Below are positions 33,595-44,394 of a stretch of DNA of 64,000 bases, piece after piece. How positions within the stretch are numbered: position 1 is the stretch's first letter; the number at the start of each line of letters is the position of its first letter. The notes below the pieces were generated by a model. The model worked only from the letters and a program-made list of their open reading frames with translations, had not been told where the DNA came from and did no database searches. Both the position numbers and the translations under genes were made by a program. This DNA comes from Anisus vortex (lineage: Eukaryota > Mollusca > Gastropoda > Planorbidae). The stretch is from positions 30,883,382 through 30,947,381 of the forward strand of contig OX421507.1 in assembly GCA_949126835.1 (NCBI GenBank). The letters are read 5' to 3'.

Positions 33595-36486
33595 ATGGAG
33601 TCAAAGGTTCAATTACTCTATGATGAGGCTAAATTGTTGGCAAAAGAATATGGTATTACTGATAAGAAAGAATATCAGGAATTTGTTGAAAATAAAGTTA
33701 AACAATTAAAAAAAGAATTAGCAGATAAGGAAAGAGATGAACGAGCAGAATTGAGGGCTCATGAAATTAAACAAAAAGAACTTGATAATGAAATTAAACA
33801 AAAACAACTAGAACTAGAAATGAATAAAGAAAAAGAGTTAAGAGAAACTCAGTTGAAAGAAACTCAACTAAAATTAACTCATGAATTGGAGTTGGCTAAA
33901 TTACAAAATACTAAAGTTGAGCAAACAAATAATGAAAAATCAAAACATAGTGTAAGATTTAAAATGCCTCCTTTTGATGGGAAAGAGAAAATTGTTGATT
34001 TTCTAAATTTATTTGAAGCAACATGTAAAGGATATGGGATTCCCATTTCAGAATATTACATTCACCTTATCCCACAATTGAAAGATAAGGGTAGGGAAGC
34101 ACTATCACATATTGATAAAGAAATAACTGATTATGCCATTATCAAAGAACAATTAATCAAATTCTTTATTCACTCTGAGGATTATTACAGACAGAAGTTC
34201 CATAACTTTATCTTAACAGACAAGATAGAACCGAGAGCTTTTGTGTCTGAAGTGAAAACATTTTTACTTACCTGGTTAGACTTAGTAAAAATAGATACCA
34301 AAAATCCTAATGAGATTATAGAAATCATGGTTGTTGATAAAGTATTAGAACAAGCTTCTAAACCATTGTTTACTCACATTATGGAAAGAAAAGTTAAGAC
34401 AGTAGAAAATTTGATAGATGCAATCTCAAATTTTAAGGATAGTCATCCTAATGTAGAACTGACTAAACAAAATCAAACAGTAAATACAATTCAACATAGA
34501 AGAAGGAGCTATTCACCTCCTAGGTCTAGACATAATCAATTTGGCAATAGAAAAAAATTTGGTAATCAACCAAAATCTAATAATTATAGATGTATTTTTT
34601 GCAATGGTACAAACCATTCATCAGAATATTGTTACAGAAATAACAATGCAAGAGGTAGAAATTTCAATCCAAACTTCAATAGATCAAATGTTGATCATAG
34701 AGGTTTTTCAAATCAAAATTTTTCTAATTTTGATAATAGAAACTTTCCAAATCAGAATTTTTCAAATTTTGGAAACAGAAATATGCCAAATCAGAATTTT
34801 TCCAATAACAATGTGCCAAATCAACATGTTGGAAGACAAGATTTTCCTAATACTCAAAACAGACCTCAATCAAATTTCCAAAATAGAAGAAATAGAGGAA
34901 AACTTAACAATTCCACATCTCAATCTAATAATGTCATATTTGAAAACAGGGGTCAGTTAATACTTTTTCCTGCTTATGTGGAAGGAAAGACCACTTACTG
35001 TCTAAGAGACACCGGAAGTAGTATAATATGTATAGATGAAAGTATCATTCCAAATCAGAAACCCACCAATATAATAAGAGTGGATACAATAAAACTTGCA
35101 AATGGTTCCACAATAAATTGTCCTATCACTATAATAGACATTGATTGTCCTTGGCTCACTGGAAAAGCAGAGGCAGCCATAATGAAAAACTGTGTTGCAC
35201 CTTTAATTATTGGTAATTCTTTCAATGTCAAACATGATAATAGTTTTGACATTTTTCAAAAATGGATGAATGAAAAATCCAATGACTTGAATTTGAAACC
35301 TGTTCTATTGCAAAATGAGAAGTTAGTAGATTTACCAGAACAAGAATTTTACCCTGCTCTACAAACTTTTAATTTCTTACAAACCATAGGAAAGTCAGAA
35401 AATAATATTCTCAATGAGACACCTAATATTGACTTATCCATAAATAATGAAAAGGATAATCCTATTCCCAAATGGAATGGAACAGAAAAACTAGAACAGT
35501 ATGTAAGCAAATTTGAAAGTCAATGTGAAATAAACAATGTACCAAAAGAATTACATGCTATTTCATTATGTAGACATTTAGAAGGTCATAAACAAATATT
35601 CAACATTGCTAAAAATCAAATATCTGATTTTACTAAAATGAAGAGTGAGATATTATCATACATTGATAGTCCTCATAAAAAGGAAACCCAAATGAAAAAA
35701 ACAGAAAATATAAGTTTAATAAACATGCCTTTTGATGAGCTAACTCTAAAACAAGAACAGAAAGAAGATCCATACATAATTAAAATGGTATCAGAAATTG
35801 AAAAAGGTCAGGTTAAAAATAAAAACATTGAAATAATAAATGGAATTCTCTGTAGAAATGACACTAAATTAGATGTAACTCAAATAGTTATACCTAAAAC
35901 ATTAACTGTCAAAGTAATGCAAATTTCGCACAACAATGCATTGTCAGGTCATTTGAGTAGCAAGAAAACAGTTTGTAAACTTAAAAAGAATTTCTGGTGG
36001 CCTAAAATGGAAAAAGATTTGAAAACATTTATTAAAAGCTGTGATACCTGTCTTAGACATAATAAAAAAGATTCTAAACATAAGGCTCCAATACAAATGA
36101 CAGATACCATAAATAAACCTTTTTACAAGATAGCAGTTGATATCAAAGAAAACATTCATAAGAACATGAGAAAACTAGAAGTTGGTAATAAAGTACTTGT
36201 TTATTTGCCAATTGGCAATGGCAATACTATGGAATGGAGAGGACCTTTTGAAATAATATTTAAGCTGTCTGATGTATTTTACAAGGTTAACATTAATAAC
36301 AAAGAAAAAATTGTTCATTTAAACAATTTGAGAACTGATGAAGAAAACAAAGTTATTGAAAATAAATCAGAAGATGATATGATAATTGAAAATAAACCAG
36401 ACAATGATATTAGTAAATCTGAACATAGAAAAATAACATTGAGAAAATGCTGTGAAATTCTAAGGAATTTTAGCAAAAAAACTTAG
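33595..36486 (+). CDS. Retrotransposon Gag-protease-integrase-fragment protein, no RT
   Basis: A single 963-residue frame. Residues 1-120 form a Lys/Glu-rich coiled coil. From about 123 comes a capsid-like region (PPFDGKEKIVDFLNLFEATC). An Asn/Phe-rich linker contains a knuckle C333-x2-C336-x4-H341-x4-C346, and an aspartic protease has DTGSS at 472-476. Residues 623-695 (IPKWNGTEKLEQYVSKFESQ) resemble the capsid region again, where RT and RNase H would be expected. Then come the integrase zinc finger (H779, H786, C816, C819), a stub with AVDI, and directly the C-terminal domain with WRGPFEI (881-887). Deletions of RT/RNase H and the integrase core kept the frame. The protein could form particles but cannot copy DNA itself. 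Confidence 0.9.
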   Translation: MESKVQLLYDEAKLLAKEYGITDKKEYQEFVENKVKQLKKELADKERDERAELRAHEIKQKELDNEIKQKQLELEMNKEKELRETQLKETQLKLTHELELAKLQNTKVEQTNNEKSKHSVRFKMPPFDGKEKIVDFLNLFEATCKGYGIPISEYYIHLIPQLKDKGREALSHIDKEITDYAIIKEQLIKFFIHSEDYYRQKFHNFILTDKIEPRAFVSEVKTFLLTWLDLVKIDTKNPNEIIEIMVVDKVLEQASKPLFTHIMERKVKTVENLIDAISNFKDSHPNVELTKQNQTVNTIQHRRRSYSPPRSRHNQFGNRKKFGNQPKSNNYRCIFCNGTNHSSEYCYRNNNARGRNFNPNFNRSNVDHRGFSNQNFSNFDNRNFPNQNFSNFGNRNMPNQNFSNNNVPNQHVGRQDFPNTQNRPQSNFQNRRNRGKLNNSTSQSNNVIFENRGQLILFPAYVEGKTTYCLRDTGSSIICIDESIIPNQKPTNIIRVDTIKLANGSTINCPITIIDIDCPWLTGKAEAAIMKNCVAPLIIGNSFNVKHDNSFDIFQKWMNEKSNDLNLKPVLLQNEKLVDLPEQEFYPALQTFNFLQTIGKSENNILNETPNIDLSINNEKDNPIPKWNGTEKLEQYVSKFESQCEINNVPKELHAISLCRHLEGHKQIFNIAKNQISDFTKMKSEILSYIDSPHKKETQMKKTENISLINMPFDELTLKQEQKEDPYIIKMVSEIEKGQVKNKNIEIINGILCRNDTKLDVTQIVIPKTLTVKVMQISHNNALSGHLSSKKTVCKLKKNFWWPKMEKDLKTFIKSCDTCLRHNKKDSKHKAPIQMTDTINKPFYKIAVDIKENIHKNMRKLEVGNKVLVYLPIGNGNTMEWRGPFEIIFKLSDVFYKVNINNKEKIVHLNNLRTDEENKVIENKSEDDMIIENKPDNDISKSEHRKITLRKCCEILRNFSKKT

Positions 36487-37650
36487 GTATAATCAATAGA
36501 ATTATACATAGGAACAACTAAATTTATGAAAAAGATATGATATTTTCAGTAACAGGTATAATGACATGATAACAATTTTTTTTTCTTTTGTAAAGAACAA
36601 ATATGTAAATATGGATACTGGTATAAAATAATCTAATTGATGAAAATAATGATTATCAGTTGGAAATTTTTTTTATGTAGCCTCTGAACAGTTTGGTAAG
36701 ACTGTTAAGCACATAAATTTTGTGGCCTCTGAACAGTGAATCTGTTATGCCATATGTTAATATTAATATGCCTATGTAAGTCTTTAAAAAAGCATTAGAG
36801 GAATTGAAATAAGAATGATATAATAATGAAATGCCTATGTAAGACTCTAAAGTCAGAGCATTAGATGGTAATATTGTATTGTATTCATGTAAGACTAAAG
36901 ATAGCATTGAAGCCAATAAATAAATGATACATATAAGACTCACAGGAAAATGAGCAGTGTAATATAAATATATAATTGAAGAAAAGACTTGAATAATTTG
37001 TGTAATATTTTATTGTAAACTAAGATTAAAGATAATCATGTTACATTGTAAGTAATGTTATTGAGAATATCAATCAATAATAATCAATAATAATCAATAA
37101 TAATCAATAAGAATCAATAAGAATATCAATTCAAAATAAATATTATGAAGATATATATTCATAATAACCATGATGAGAATATCAATACAAAATGACAATT
37201 ATAAAAAAACCGACATTAGTATTATATTAATTTTGTTGTATAAAATAATAAATGTTGTATGAAAAAATTTTTCATGGAATCCTTATAGATTTTGTGAGAT
37301 AAAGATAATAGATAATCTCGACAGCCTTGATGAGTATTTAGCATAATAATTATCCATACACATCACTGATATCCAATAGTTTATCTCAGTATTACTGAAG
37401 TTGATTAGACAATACCTAAAGATAATTGTCTATGACTAATTGTTATATAAACATTAGACATTATTCTTTGTGTCATATTTCTGCTTATAAATATGTTTTT
37501 TGATTGTTTGTACATATATTAAATGGATTTTTTCTCTATGTATTATTAAATGAATGATTATATGCATTAATTAAGATTAAGATAATTTTTTTTCATTATT
37601 GTAAACATTTTTCGTATCAAAAATAATAATAAATTATTATTTTTTCTCTG
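36487..37650 (+). other. 3' interior of the retrotransposon, no ORF
   Basis: AT-rich region between stop and 3' LTR with short caataataat repeats (37070-37130) and no open frame of note. Confidence 0.6.
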
Positions 37651-37663
37651 TGGTTGGGGGGTA
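37651..37663 (+). promoter_or_regulatory. Polypurine tract
   Basis: tggttggggggta lies directly before the 3' LTR, where plus-strand DNA synthesis is primed. It is purine-rich, with two T pairs. Confidence 0.6.
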
Positions 37664-38117
37664 TGCTATGAAGCCATAAAATAATATATAGGTAGTAGCT
37701 ATATTAATAATTAAAAAGTCGAAATAAAACCCATTTTTGGATATTAAGAAAACCTATATCGGAAGTAGATATAGTTAAGTGACGGTCCATGCGGTCGGCA
37801 GTCTTTCTCATAACTCACAAGGAACGCAGGCAGTATTTTAGACTCAGGAGAAATAAATAAAATTGTGTATTATGTTGATACTATAAAGCTATATTTGTTC
37901 ATTGGATGTGAAGTGTCAACTGTTAATGAATTGTTATTAAATTATATGCTGCAATAAGTCGTTCATTTATTATTTACAAGTTTGGAAGTTATATTGTGGT
38001 GATGTCGTCCATTTTGATGTTCAAATCAATCAAATAATTCAGCTACTGCAACTCAAATACTCTGAGAAGACTGGTGGTAATGTTTGATAGTCCAATAATA
38101 ATAATAGGACATCAACA
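37664..38117 (+). repeat. 3' LTR
   Basis: 454 bp, same ends as the 5' LTR and no difference seen by eye, followed by the target duplication ATAGC. Confidence 0.95.
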
Positions 38118-38144
38118 ATAGCCTTCCACTGTGTCAACAGCAAC
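38118..38144 (-). CDS. Urease exon 15, upstream part, split by retrotransposon
   Basis: First part of the penultimate exon. The acceptor is aatatag, and it reads VAVDTVEG before the retrotransposon. Bases 38118-38122 are the duplicated target. Phase 0 follows the AAA end of exon 14. Confidence 0.93.
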
Positions 38145-38508
38145 CTATATTCGTGGAAAAAAAAAATTTTATAAGAATAACCTTCCATTTACAAGATAAG
38201 ATAAGATTGATTTATTGATCCAAAATGGAAATGTGGAAAGATTTTTTTTTTAACCATAAGGGTCTTTCGGGGGAGCTAATGGACACGGTGTGTCAATTAG
38301 TCCTTTCAGTGGGTTTGGTAGAATTGGTGGCACCCAATTTTTCTCCATGTCAGCGGTGGATTTTTATTTTATTTCTGATTATCTGCACCGTGGGTGGAAC
38401 CCATGTTATCGAGCTTGTGACCCAAGCTCACTGTCGACTTTGCTATTCAGCAATTTACAACATCAATTGAAACAATAAAGACATTCCACACATAAGCAGA
38501 ACAGAAAC

Positions 38509-38509
<1 letters not shown>

Positions 38510-38543
<34 letters not shown>
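38510..38543. repeat. (CA)n microsatellite
   Basis: About 16 CA dinucleotides in urease intron 14. Confidence 0.9.
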
Positions 38544-38545
<2 letters not shown>

Positions 38546-38664
38546 TGTTAACCCACACATGTCAATTTTAAAACACTCTCATACAAAATTGTTGAAGCAT
38601 AAAAAAACTTTTAATTAAGACTTCTGTACCCATGATCAACAAGGCTTGTGAAGTGTGTAAACCA

Positions 38665-38987
38665 CCGATAGGCTACCATTAAGAGTACACCGGTGGGCTA
38701 ACTCATGGTGGACAGCTCCTGAGAGCTCCTGTTGCGCGTCTGAGATTGCGTCACACTGCCGATATGCCCCGAGACTCGGAGGGGAGGAAGCGATGCGCGC
38801 AGCACCCAATCTCAACCCCGCCCTGGTGACTGGATGTCCAGACCTATAGTCTGAATTTTTTTTTTGCTACTGAGCGACAGTGCAGGCATACCGGGGGAAT
38901 TCCGCAGGTGGGAAGCAGTGTAGTACATGTGACTGTGGAGGGAATATGCCGCGAGGTGTCTAGTCTCAGACAGGATCTACATGCGCC
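38665..38987. repeat. GC-rich dispersed repeat, copy 2, split
   Basis: Partner of 7105-7440. It continues after the inserted element at 40452-40610 (taacttcgcctta, cgtcacaattcgc; compare 7029-7080). Confidence 0.6.
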
Positions 38988-40451
38988 TAGGGTTGCCATA
39001 TCTAGCTGGGACCTCGTCAAGTAGAAATGTACTTAACATATTTTTTTTTATATAGAACGCAATTACATGTAACTTGTTGCGGCAGACGTAGTTGGCACAC
39101 CTTATTTTTCGGAAGATTTCTCCTTATTCAGCAAGTCTTTTTTTCTCTTTTACGTATTTATAAAACCCCCATGCAAGTCAGCTTGTAGTTAAACTGGCAC
39201 TTTAATAATGATTCACTGACAGCTGTCAATTTCTTTCATCTGTCCAATGGGACGACATCAGCAAAAATATTCTTTCCACAGTGGCGTCGTGTGAGGGGAT
39301 AGAAAATAAATAATCGCATAATTTTAGCAGTTGGCATTTCAGTTCAGAATTTTAGATTTCTTTAAGAAAGTAGATCCACCTTTCTTCCACGGAGTGTTTA
39401 GACTTCCATTCTTCCACGGTGTGTTTAGACTTCCATTCTTCCACGGAGTGTTTAGACTTCCATTCTTCCACGGAGTGTTTAGACTTCCATTCTTCCACGG
39501 TGTGTTTAGACTTCCATTCTTCCACGGAGTGTTTAGACTTCCATTCTTCCACGGAGTGTTTAGACTTCCATTCTTCCACGGAGTGTTTAGACTTCCATTC
39601 TTCCACGGTGTGTTTAGACTTCCATTCTTCCACGGAGTGTTTAGACTTCCATTCTTCCACGGAGTGTTTAGACTTCCATTCTTCCACGGTGTGTTTAGAC
39701 TTCCATTCTTCCACGGAGTGTTTAGACTTCCATTCTTCCACGGAGTGTTTAGACATCCATTCTTCCACGGAGTGTTTAGACTTCCATTCTTCCACGGAGT
39801 GTTTAGACTTCCATTCTTCCACGGAGTGTTTAGACTTCCATTCTTCCACGGAGTGTTTAGACTTCCACGCTTAGTTTCTAAAAAGCTCTTCAGATAGGCC
39901 TACATAAATTAGTAAAAACAACTGTCGTCTGAAATCACTTTTTCTAGTCAGGTATATAATAGTGTTTTCAATCATCACCCAATCAGGGGTTTTAGATAGC
40001 GTCGTCCAATCAAATACTTGATATTAATGAAAAGAAATAGCCCATTTCTCTTAGTAATCAAATGATGTGGTATAGAAAGCCCTTTTTTCTTCCTCAAATT
40101 TTGAAATCAAATGAATTATTTCTTGGTTTGTGGTCTCATTTTTTAATTTGTTCAAATTCTTCTTGAATTGCATGCCAATACAATTGGCGAATTTTCTTTC
40201 GTCGATACAGGAAACGAAACATGCAACGCCATCTGTGAGACGACCTTGTCAAGATAAACTTGTTGACATAAATAAAACTAACTAAGGCTGCATTCACATG
40301 TTGCGCTAACAGATCCGTTACTTCAGTACTTGAGCCAAGCTCGTAACAGTATTTCGCAAAATCGGGACAAACTTAGATATTGTCGGGATGTCGGGACAAG
40401 AAGGTCAATAATGTTGACGGTCCCGATATATCGGGACAGATGGCAACCCTA
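38988..40451. mobile_element. DNA transposon carrying a minisatellite
   Basis: The ends TAGGGTTGCCATAT and GATGGCAACCCTA are inverted, followed inward by further complementary words (tagctgggacc, tcgggaca). Flanks catgcgcc and ggtgcgcc are an imperfect 8-bp duplication, as expected of an old hAT-type insertion. It lies inside the repeat at 38665-38987/40452-40610 and holds the 27-bp array 39379-39870. No transposase is seen. Confidence 0.65.
39379..39870. repeat. 27-bp minisatellite, about 18 units
   Basis: Units of cttccattcttccacggagt followed by gtttaga, with an a/t change (cggtgtgtttag) in some. Multiple-of-three length leaves both strands open; this is not coding. Confidence 0.93.
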
Positions 40452-40634
40452 GGTGCGCCCGCTCTTGATCTACCCATTTGGATCGTTCAATCTCCCCAGT
40501 AACTTCGCCTTATATCCATACGTCACAATTCGCTTTCGTTCAGTTGCTGTTCAATTATGTGCAGTATTTTGAGCACCACTCTTATATATCACTATGTTTA
40601 TACTACACTTTCCTAGTCACAAATTAAGATATAT

Positions 40635-40926
40635 CAAAGACTATACTAATATGGACCGATTGCTTGCATATTTCAGCCATTGGATAACTTGAAATATTTT
40701 GTTTCGGAATTCCCCGATCACACCCTGTTCTCCAGACTTCCGGTTTAGTAATTCGCTATGACTTTCTCAATGGAAAATTTAAGATAAAAACTAAAAGTTG
40801 TATACAGCGAAGTCTTTAGGCACGTTAAGGGTGTCATTAAGGACCGCGTTATTGGCTGCGCACGAAAAACAACAACACTTAGGCTCTAAAAATAGAGCAA
40901 GCGGTCGATCTTATTATAGTCTTTGG
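40635..40926. mobile_element. MITE, ggaccgcttgct family (nearly complete)
   Basis: Inverted ends caaagactatactaatatggaccg and cggtcgatcttattatagtctttg bound a 292-bp element without an ORF. Its inner blocks recur at 5930, 6560, 24318 and 48405. It lies about 60 bp from the donor of urease exon 14. No clear target duplication. Confidence 0.75.
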
Positions 40927-40987
40927 TTTTATGTCAGTAAAGCTGAAGAGTTTAACAAATAGATATGAACGACTATAAGCCACTTAC

Positions 40988-41094
40988 TTTGTTAGTAAAT
41001 ACATATGACTGTGGTCCAACAGCTTTACCGTAAGCTCCAAACATCTTCCTGTGTCTAACAGGTTCTGGAGTTGGAATCGATGCATTCGGCAAAC
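40988..41094 (-). CDS. Urease exon 14
   Basis: Acceptor accttag region ending cttag, donor gtaagt. GT completes glycine. It then reads LPNASIPTPEPVRHRKM, FGAYGKAVG and VFTNK. The N-x-S-I-P-T-P-x-P block is typical of ureases after the G-D-x-N turn. Confidence 0.95.
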
Positions 41095-41222
41095 CTAAGA
41101 ATAGAGAGTAGTGAAGCAATATATCATTTAGACCTATATTTTAAATATTTTAAATTTACCTCAGAAAAGTGTTACAAATCCGGTTCTTCTGTCCTGTGTT
41201 CTAGAGTTTGGTTCAATATGAG

Positions 41223-41225
<3 letters not shown>

Positions 41226-41295
<70 letters not shown>
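41226..41295. repeat. (AT)n microsatellite
   Basis: About 35 AT dinucleotides in urease intron 13. Confidence 0.95.
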
Positions 41296-41297
<2 letters not shown>

Positions 41298-42054
41298 AGC
41301 CACTTGATAAATGTTTAAAGAAGAATGCTGGAACTTGTTTACAATAATAACATTCAACTTCACACTGGTCAATAATAAGTAGTTTCTTTATCGCTAAGTA
41401 AAACAACAACATCCATTAACTGCCTTATATAGATTGTGATGCAGAAAGTGCTAGAATGGATTTTCTTCAAAGTTTTTAGAATGCGAAAGAAAATGCATAC
41501 AAGAAAGTGGTAGAGACTACTAGAAAACATATTGGTGTTATTACGTCATAGTAAATAGCTTTCTATATTATTATACACAAATAATCTATACACCAAAATT
41601 AAATATAAATAAATACCTCTAAATGAACTAGCAAGACAATATCCAAACATAATATCCTAAAACTATTAGGCCTAGAACATGCTATACAATACAATTGAAG
41701 CAAATTATATAAAGCTAAGAAAATCATTGGAACATATTATATAAACCTAATAGCAGCATTAGAAGAAAGCTTATTCTTATGTTATTTAAACAAAAAATAG
41801 GTATGGATAAAATGATCGTTTGAACCAAACTTTTAAACTTAAGGATATAATTGATACAAGGCAAAATAATTATAGTGTAGTATTGGAATTAAAGATGTAG
41901 GTCTATTTGTGTGATTGGAAAAAAAATTATCAACTTATGATTATTTTTAAAAATATGTTATTAACCTTTTGGAATGATAATAAATTTACCTACAACATTT
42001 GAAAGAAAATTGAGAAAAAAAAACAACTATTGAAAATATGAGTTAGTAAATTTT

Positions 42055-42162
42055 CCCGTTGAACCGAATGGATCCATAAGGCTCGAGAAGCAGCGTTCAC
42101 CAGTTTCTATGACACGGAGTACTAGGGGAGTGTATGGCCAGCACATTACACAGCCGCCTTTA
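42055..42162 (-). mobile_element. SINE family 1 fragment
   Basis: The 3' half only (cgttgaaccgaatggatcc, agcagcgttcaccagtttct, cagccgcctttatt), cut by the TCTA array that starts at its inner edge. Confidence 0.7.
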
Positions 42163-42163
42163 T

Positions 42164-42398
<235 letters not shown>

Positions 42399-42407
42399 TA
42401 AGCCTAC

Positions 42408-42507
42408 CTATCTGAGCCCATGCTATGTGACCTCCTTTAAGAATCATTTCTGTTTTGGCACCAAAGAATGCAGGGTTCCACAAAACTAGGTCTGCTAGTT
42501 TCCCAAC
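42408..42507 (-). CDS. Urease exon 13
   Basis: Acceptor attcag, donor gtaggc. Reads [18 protein letters not shown], then [10 protein letters not shown] and one base. V-G-K-x-A-D-L-V-x-W is a signature of the alpha-subunit fold. Confidence 0.96.
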
Positions 42508-42519
42508 CTGAATAGCATC

Positions 42520-43193
42520 ACAAAAACTACTCTTTAACACAAAAAAGCATTAACAATAAACTTCTAAAACCTAAAATAGCATCAAACAATAATTTTCTAA
42601 AACCTAAAATAGCATCATACAATAAACTTTTAAAACCTAAATAGCATCATACAATAAACTTTTAAAACCTAAATAACATCATACAATAAACTTTTAAAAC
42701 CTAAATAGCATCATACAATAAACTTTTAAAACCTAAATAGCATCATACAATAAACTTTTAAAACCTAAATAGCATCATACAATAAACTTTTAAAACCTAA
42801 ATAGCATCATACAATAAACTTTTAAAACCTAAATAGCATCATACAATAAACTTTTAAAACCTAAATAGCATCATACAATAAACTTTTAAAACCTAAATAG
42901 CATCATACAATAAACTTTTAAAACCTAAATAGCATCATACAATAAACTTTTAAAACCTAAATAGCATCATACAATAAACTTTTAAAACCTAAATAACATC
43001 ATACAATAAACTTTTAAAACCTAAATAGCATCATACAATAAACTTTTAAAACCTAAATAACATCATACAATAAACTTTTAAAACCTAAATAGCATCATAC
43101 AATAAACTTTTAAAACCTAAATAGCATCATACAATAAACTTTTAAAACCTAAATAGCATCATACAATAAACTTTTAAAACCTAAATAACCTAA
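42520..43193. repeat. 32-bp minisatellite, about 21 units
   Basis: Units of ttttaaaacctaaatagcat followed by catacaataaac, the first few diverged. The array begins about 10 bp from the exon 13 acceptor; its word aatagcatca also forms the base sequence just before that splice site. Confidence 0.95.
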
Positions 43194-43431
43194 CAATGAC
43201 AGTACTTTTTTTTTACGTAGCCTAGACGGAACATAAAATTCTTTGAAACATTAGGAGAATTAAAATTCTCAATAAAAATAAAAATCCATGCTATTTAGCT
43301 TAGTATGATGCTATTATATATTACACCAAAAACTTTCTATTCAAGTGTCTATTTTGTCAGCATGCTATTCGAAATAATACTATTAAAGATTACATTTCTA
43401 TTATAAAACTTGATCGTTTCATTATAATTAC

Positions 43432-43530
43432 CTGGATAGAGCCAACCAAGTCACCAATACCATGAGCTATAGCTGGGTTTATTGTATATTTTGCTATATA
43501 GCGCTTCACTCTCAGATTATCATTGTCACC
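43432..43530 (-). CDS. Urease exon 12
   Basis: Acceptor tttaaaag, donor gtaatt, 33 codons in phase 0. Reads [20 protein letters not shown] and then [21 protein letters not shown] is strongly conserved in all ureases. Confidence 0.97.
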
Positions 43531-43926
43531 CTTTTAAAATAAAAGTATTTTGAGAAAAAAAAAATTTATATTAAAATTCAATTTCCGATCACCAGAAAGG
43601 GCACTTCATGATATGTTTTTTTTTTAAACAGGATAATTTTGTACAGAAGTATTTATAAAAATATTTTTTTTCAAAACATACACTACATTAAATTTAATTT
43701 GACAAATGACATGCAATTGATAATGTTATAAATTCAATGAGTTAACATTTGGTAAAACTGTAATGAGTTAATAGTTGGTATAAATTTAATAATTTAACAA
43801 TATGTATAATAAAATGAGATAACAATTGGTATATATTTAATGAGATATATCTCTTGGTATATATTTAAAGAGATAAAAATTGGTATACATTTAATGAGAT
43901 ATCTATTGATTTAAAAATCTGCTTAC

Positions 43927-44016
43927 TGTTTCGTCGCTGAGATGTCCCCGAAACAATTTCATTTTATCAGCTGTTTGCCATGTCCGTGTAATGACTTCAC
44001 CAATTCTACCCATCGC
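43927..44016 (-). CDS. Urease exon 11
   Basis: Acceptor ccctcag, donor gtaagc, 30 codons. Reads [20 protein letters not shown]. Together with the end of exon 10 it forms SDSQAMGR, which carries the nickel-ligand aspartate. Confidence 0.97.
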
Positions 44017-44099
44017 CTGAGGGGGCATTTAATAATAATAGTAATAAAAGACTGTTCCTTTACAATACATATAACATATAGCTACTTTTAAGTCCACTA

Positions 44100-44134
44100 T
44101 GATATATAATAAATATATATATATATATATATAA
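44100..44134. repeat. (AT)n in intron 10
   Basis: Short AT run within the small intron between exons 10 and 11. Confidence 0.8.
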
Positions 44135-44156
44135 TGTACAGTGATGTAAATCGAAC

Positions 44157-44271
44157 CTGTGAGTCAGAACCCATCATGCTTATTGCCCCCAAATCATGCA
44201 GTATATCTTCAGCGGCTATAGTCTCTGCTCGAATTCTAGACTCAGCGAAGGCAATGTCTTCTTTCAAGTTT
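44157..44271 (-). CDS. Urease exon 10
   Basis: Acceptor atatag, donor gttcga. One base completes lysine with exon 9. It then reads [27 protein letters not shown] and GSDSQ. FAESRIR with Glu is the bacterial form; plant ureases often have His there. Confidence 0.96.
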
Positions 44272-44394
44272 CTATATCGGAAATATCAATAGATGTTATA
44301 CTGGTGTAGTTATATATTATGTTATGTAAATAGATGTTATAGAAGTGTAGGTGTTTATTATGTTATATAAATAGACCTGGATCGTGTATAACCG

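Larger units (their letters stand above)
31055..38117 (+). mobile_element. Complete LTR retrotransposon lacking RT, inserted in a urease exon
   Basis: Two 454-bp LTRs, apparently identical by eye, flank a 6.2-kb interior, and a perfect 5-bp target duplication ATAGC (31050-31054 and 38118-38122) flanks the whole. The single 963-codon ORF is intact but has no reverse transcriptase, RNase H or integrase core, so the element must have been copied by proteins from a related autonomous Ty3/Gypsy-like element. It lies antisense to urease and splits its penultimate exon. Identical LTRs mean the insertion is recent. Confidence 0.95.

Noticed and set aside
34541..34960. 139-codon ORF in a second frame of the retrotransposon
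   Set aside because: Overlaps the Asn/Phe-rich linker of the long ORF; its Ile-rich composition is the frame-shifted shadow.
39331..39897. ORFs on both strands with 9-residue repeats
   Set aside because: By-product of the 27-bp minisatellite, which lies within a transposon.
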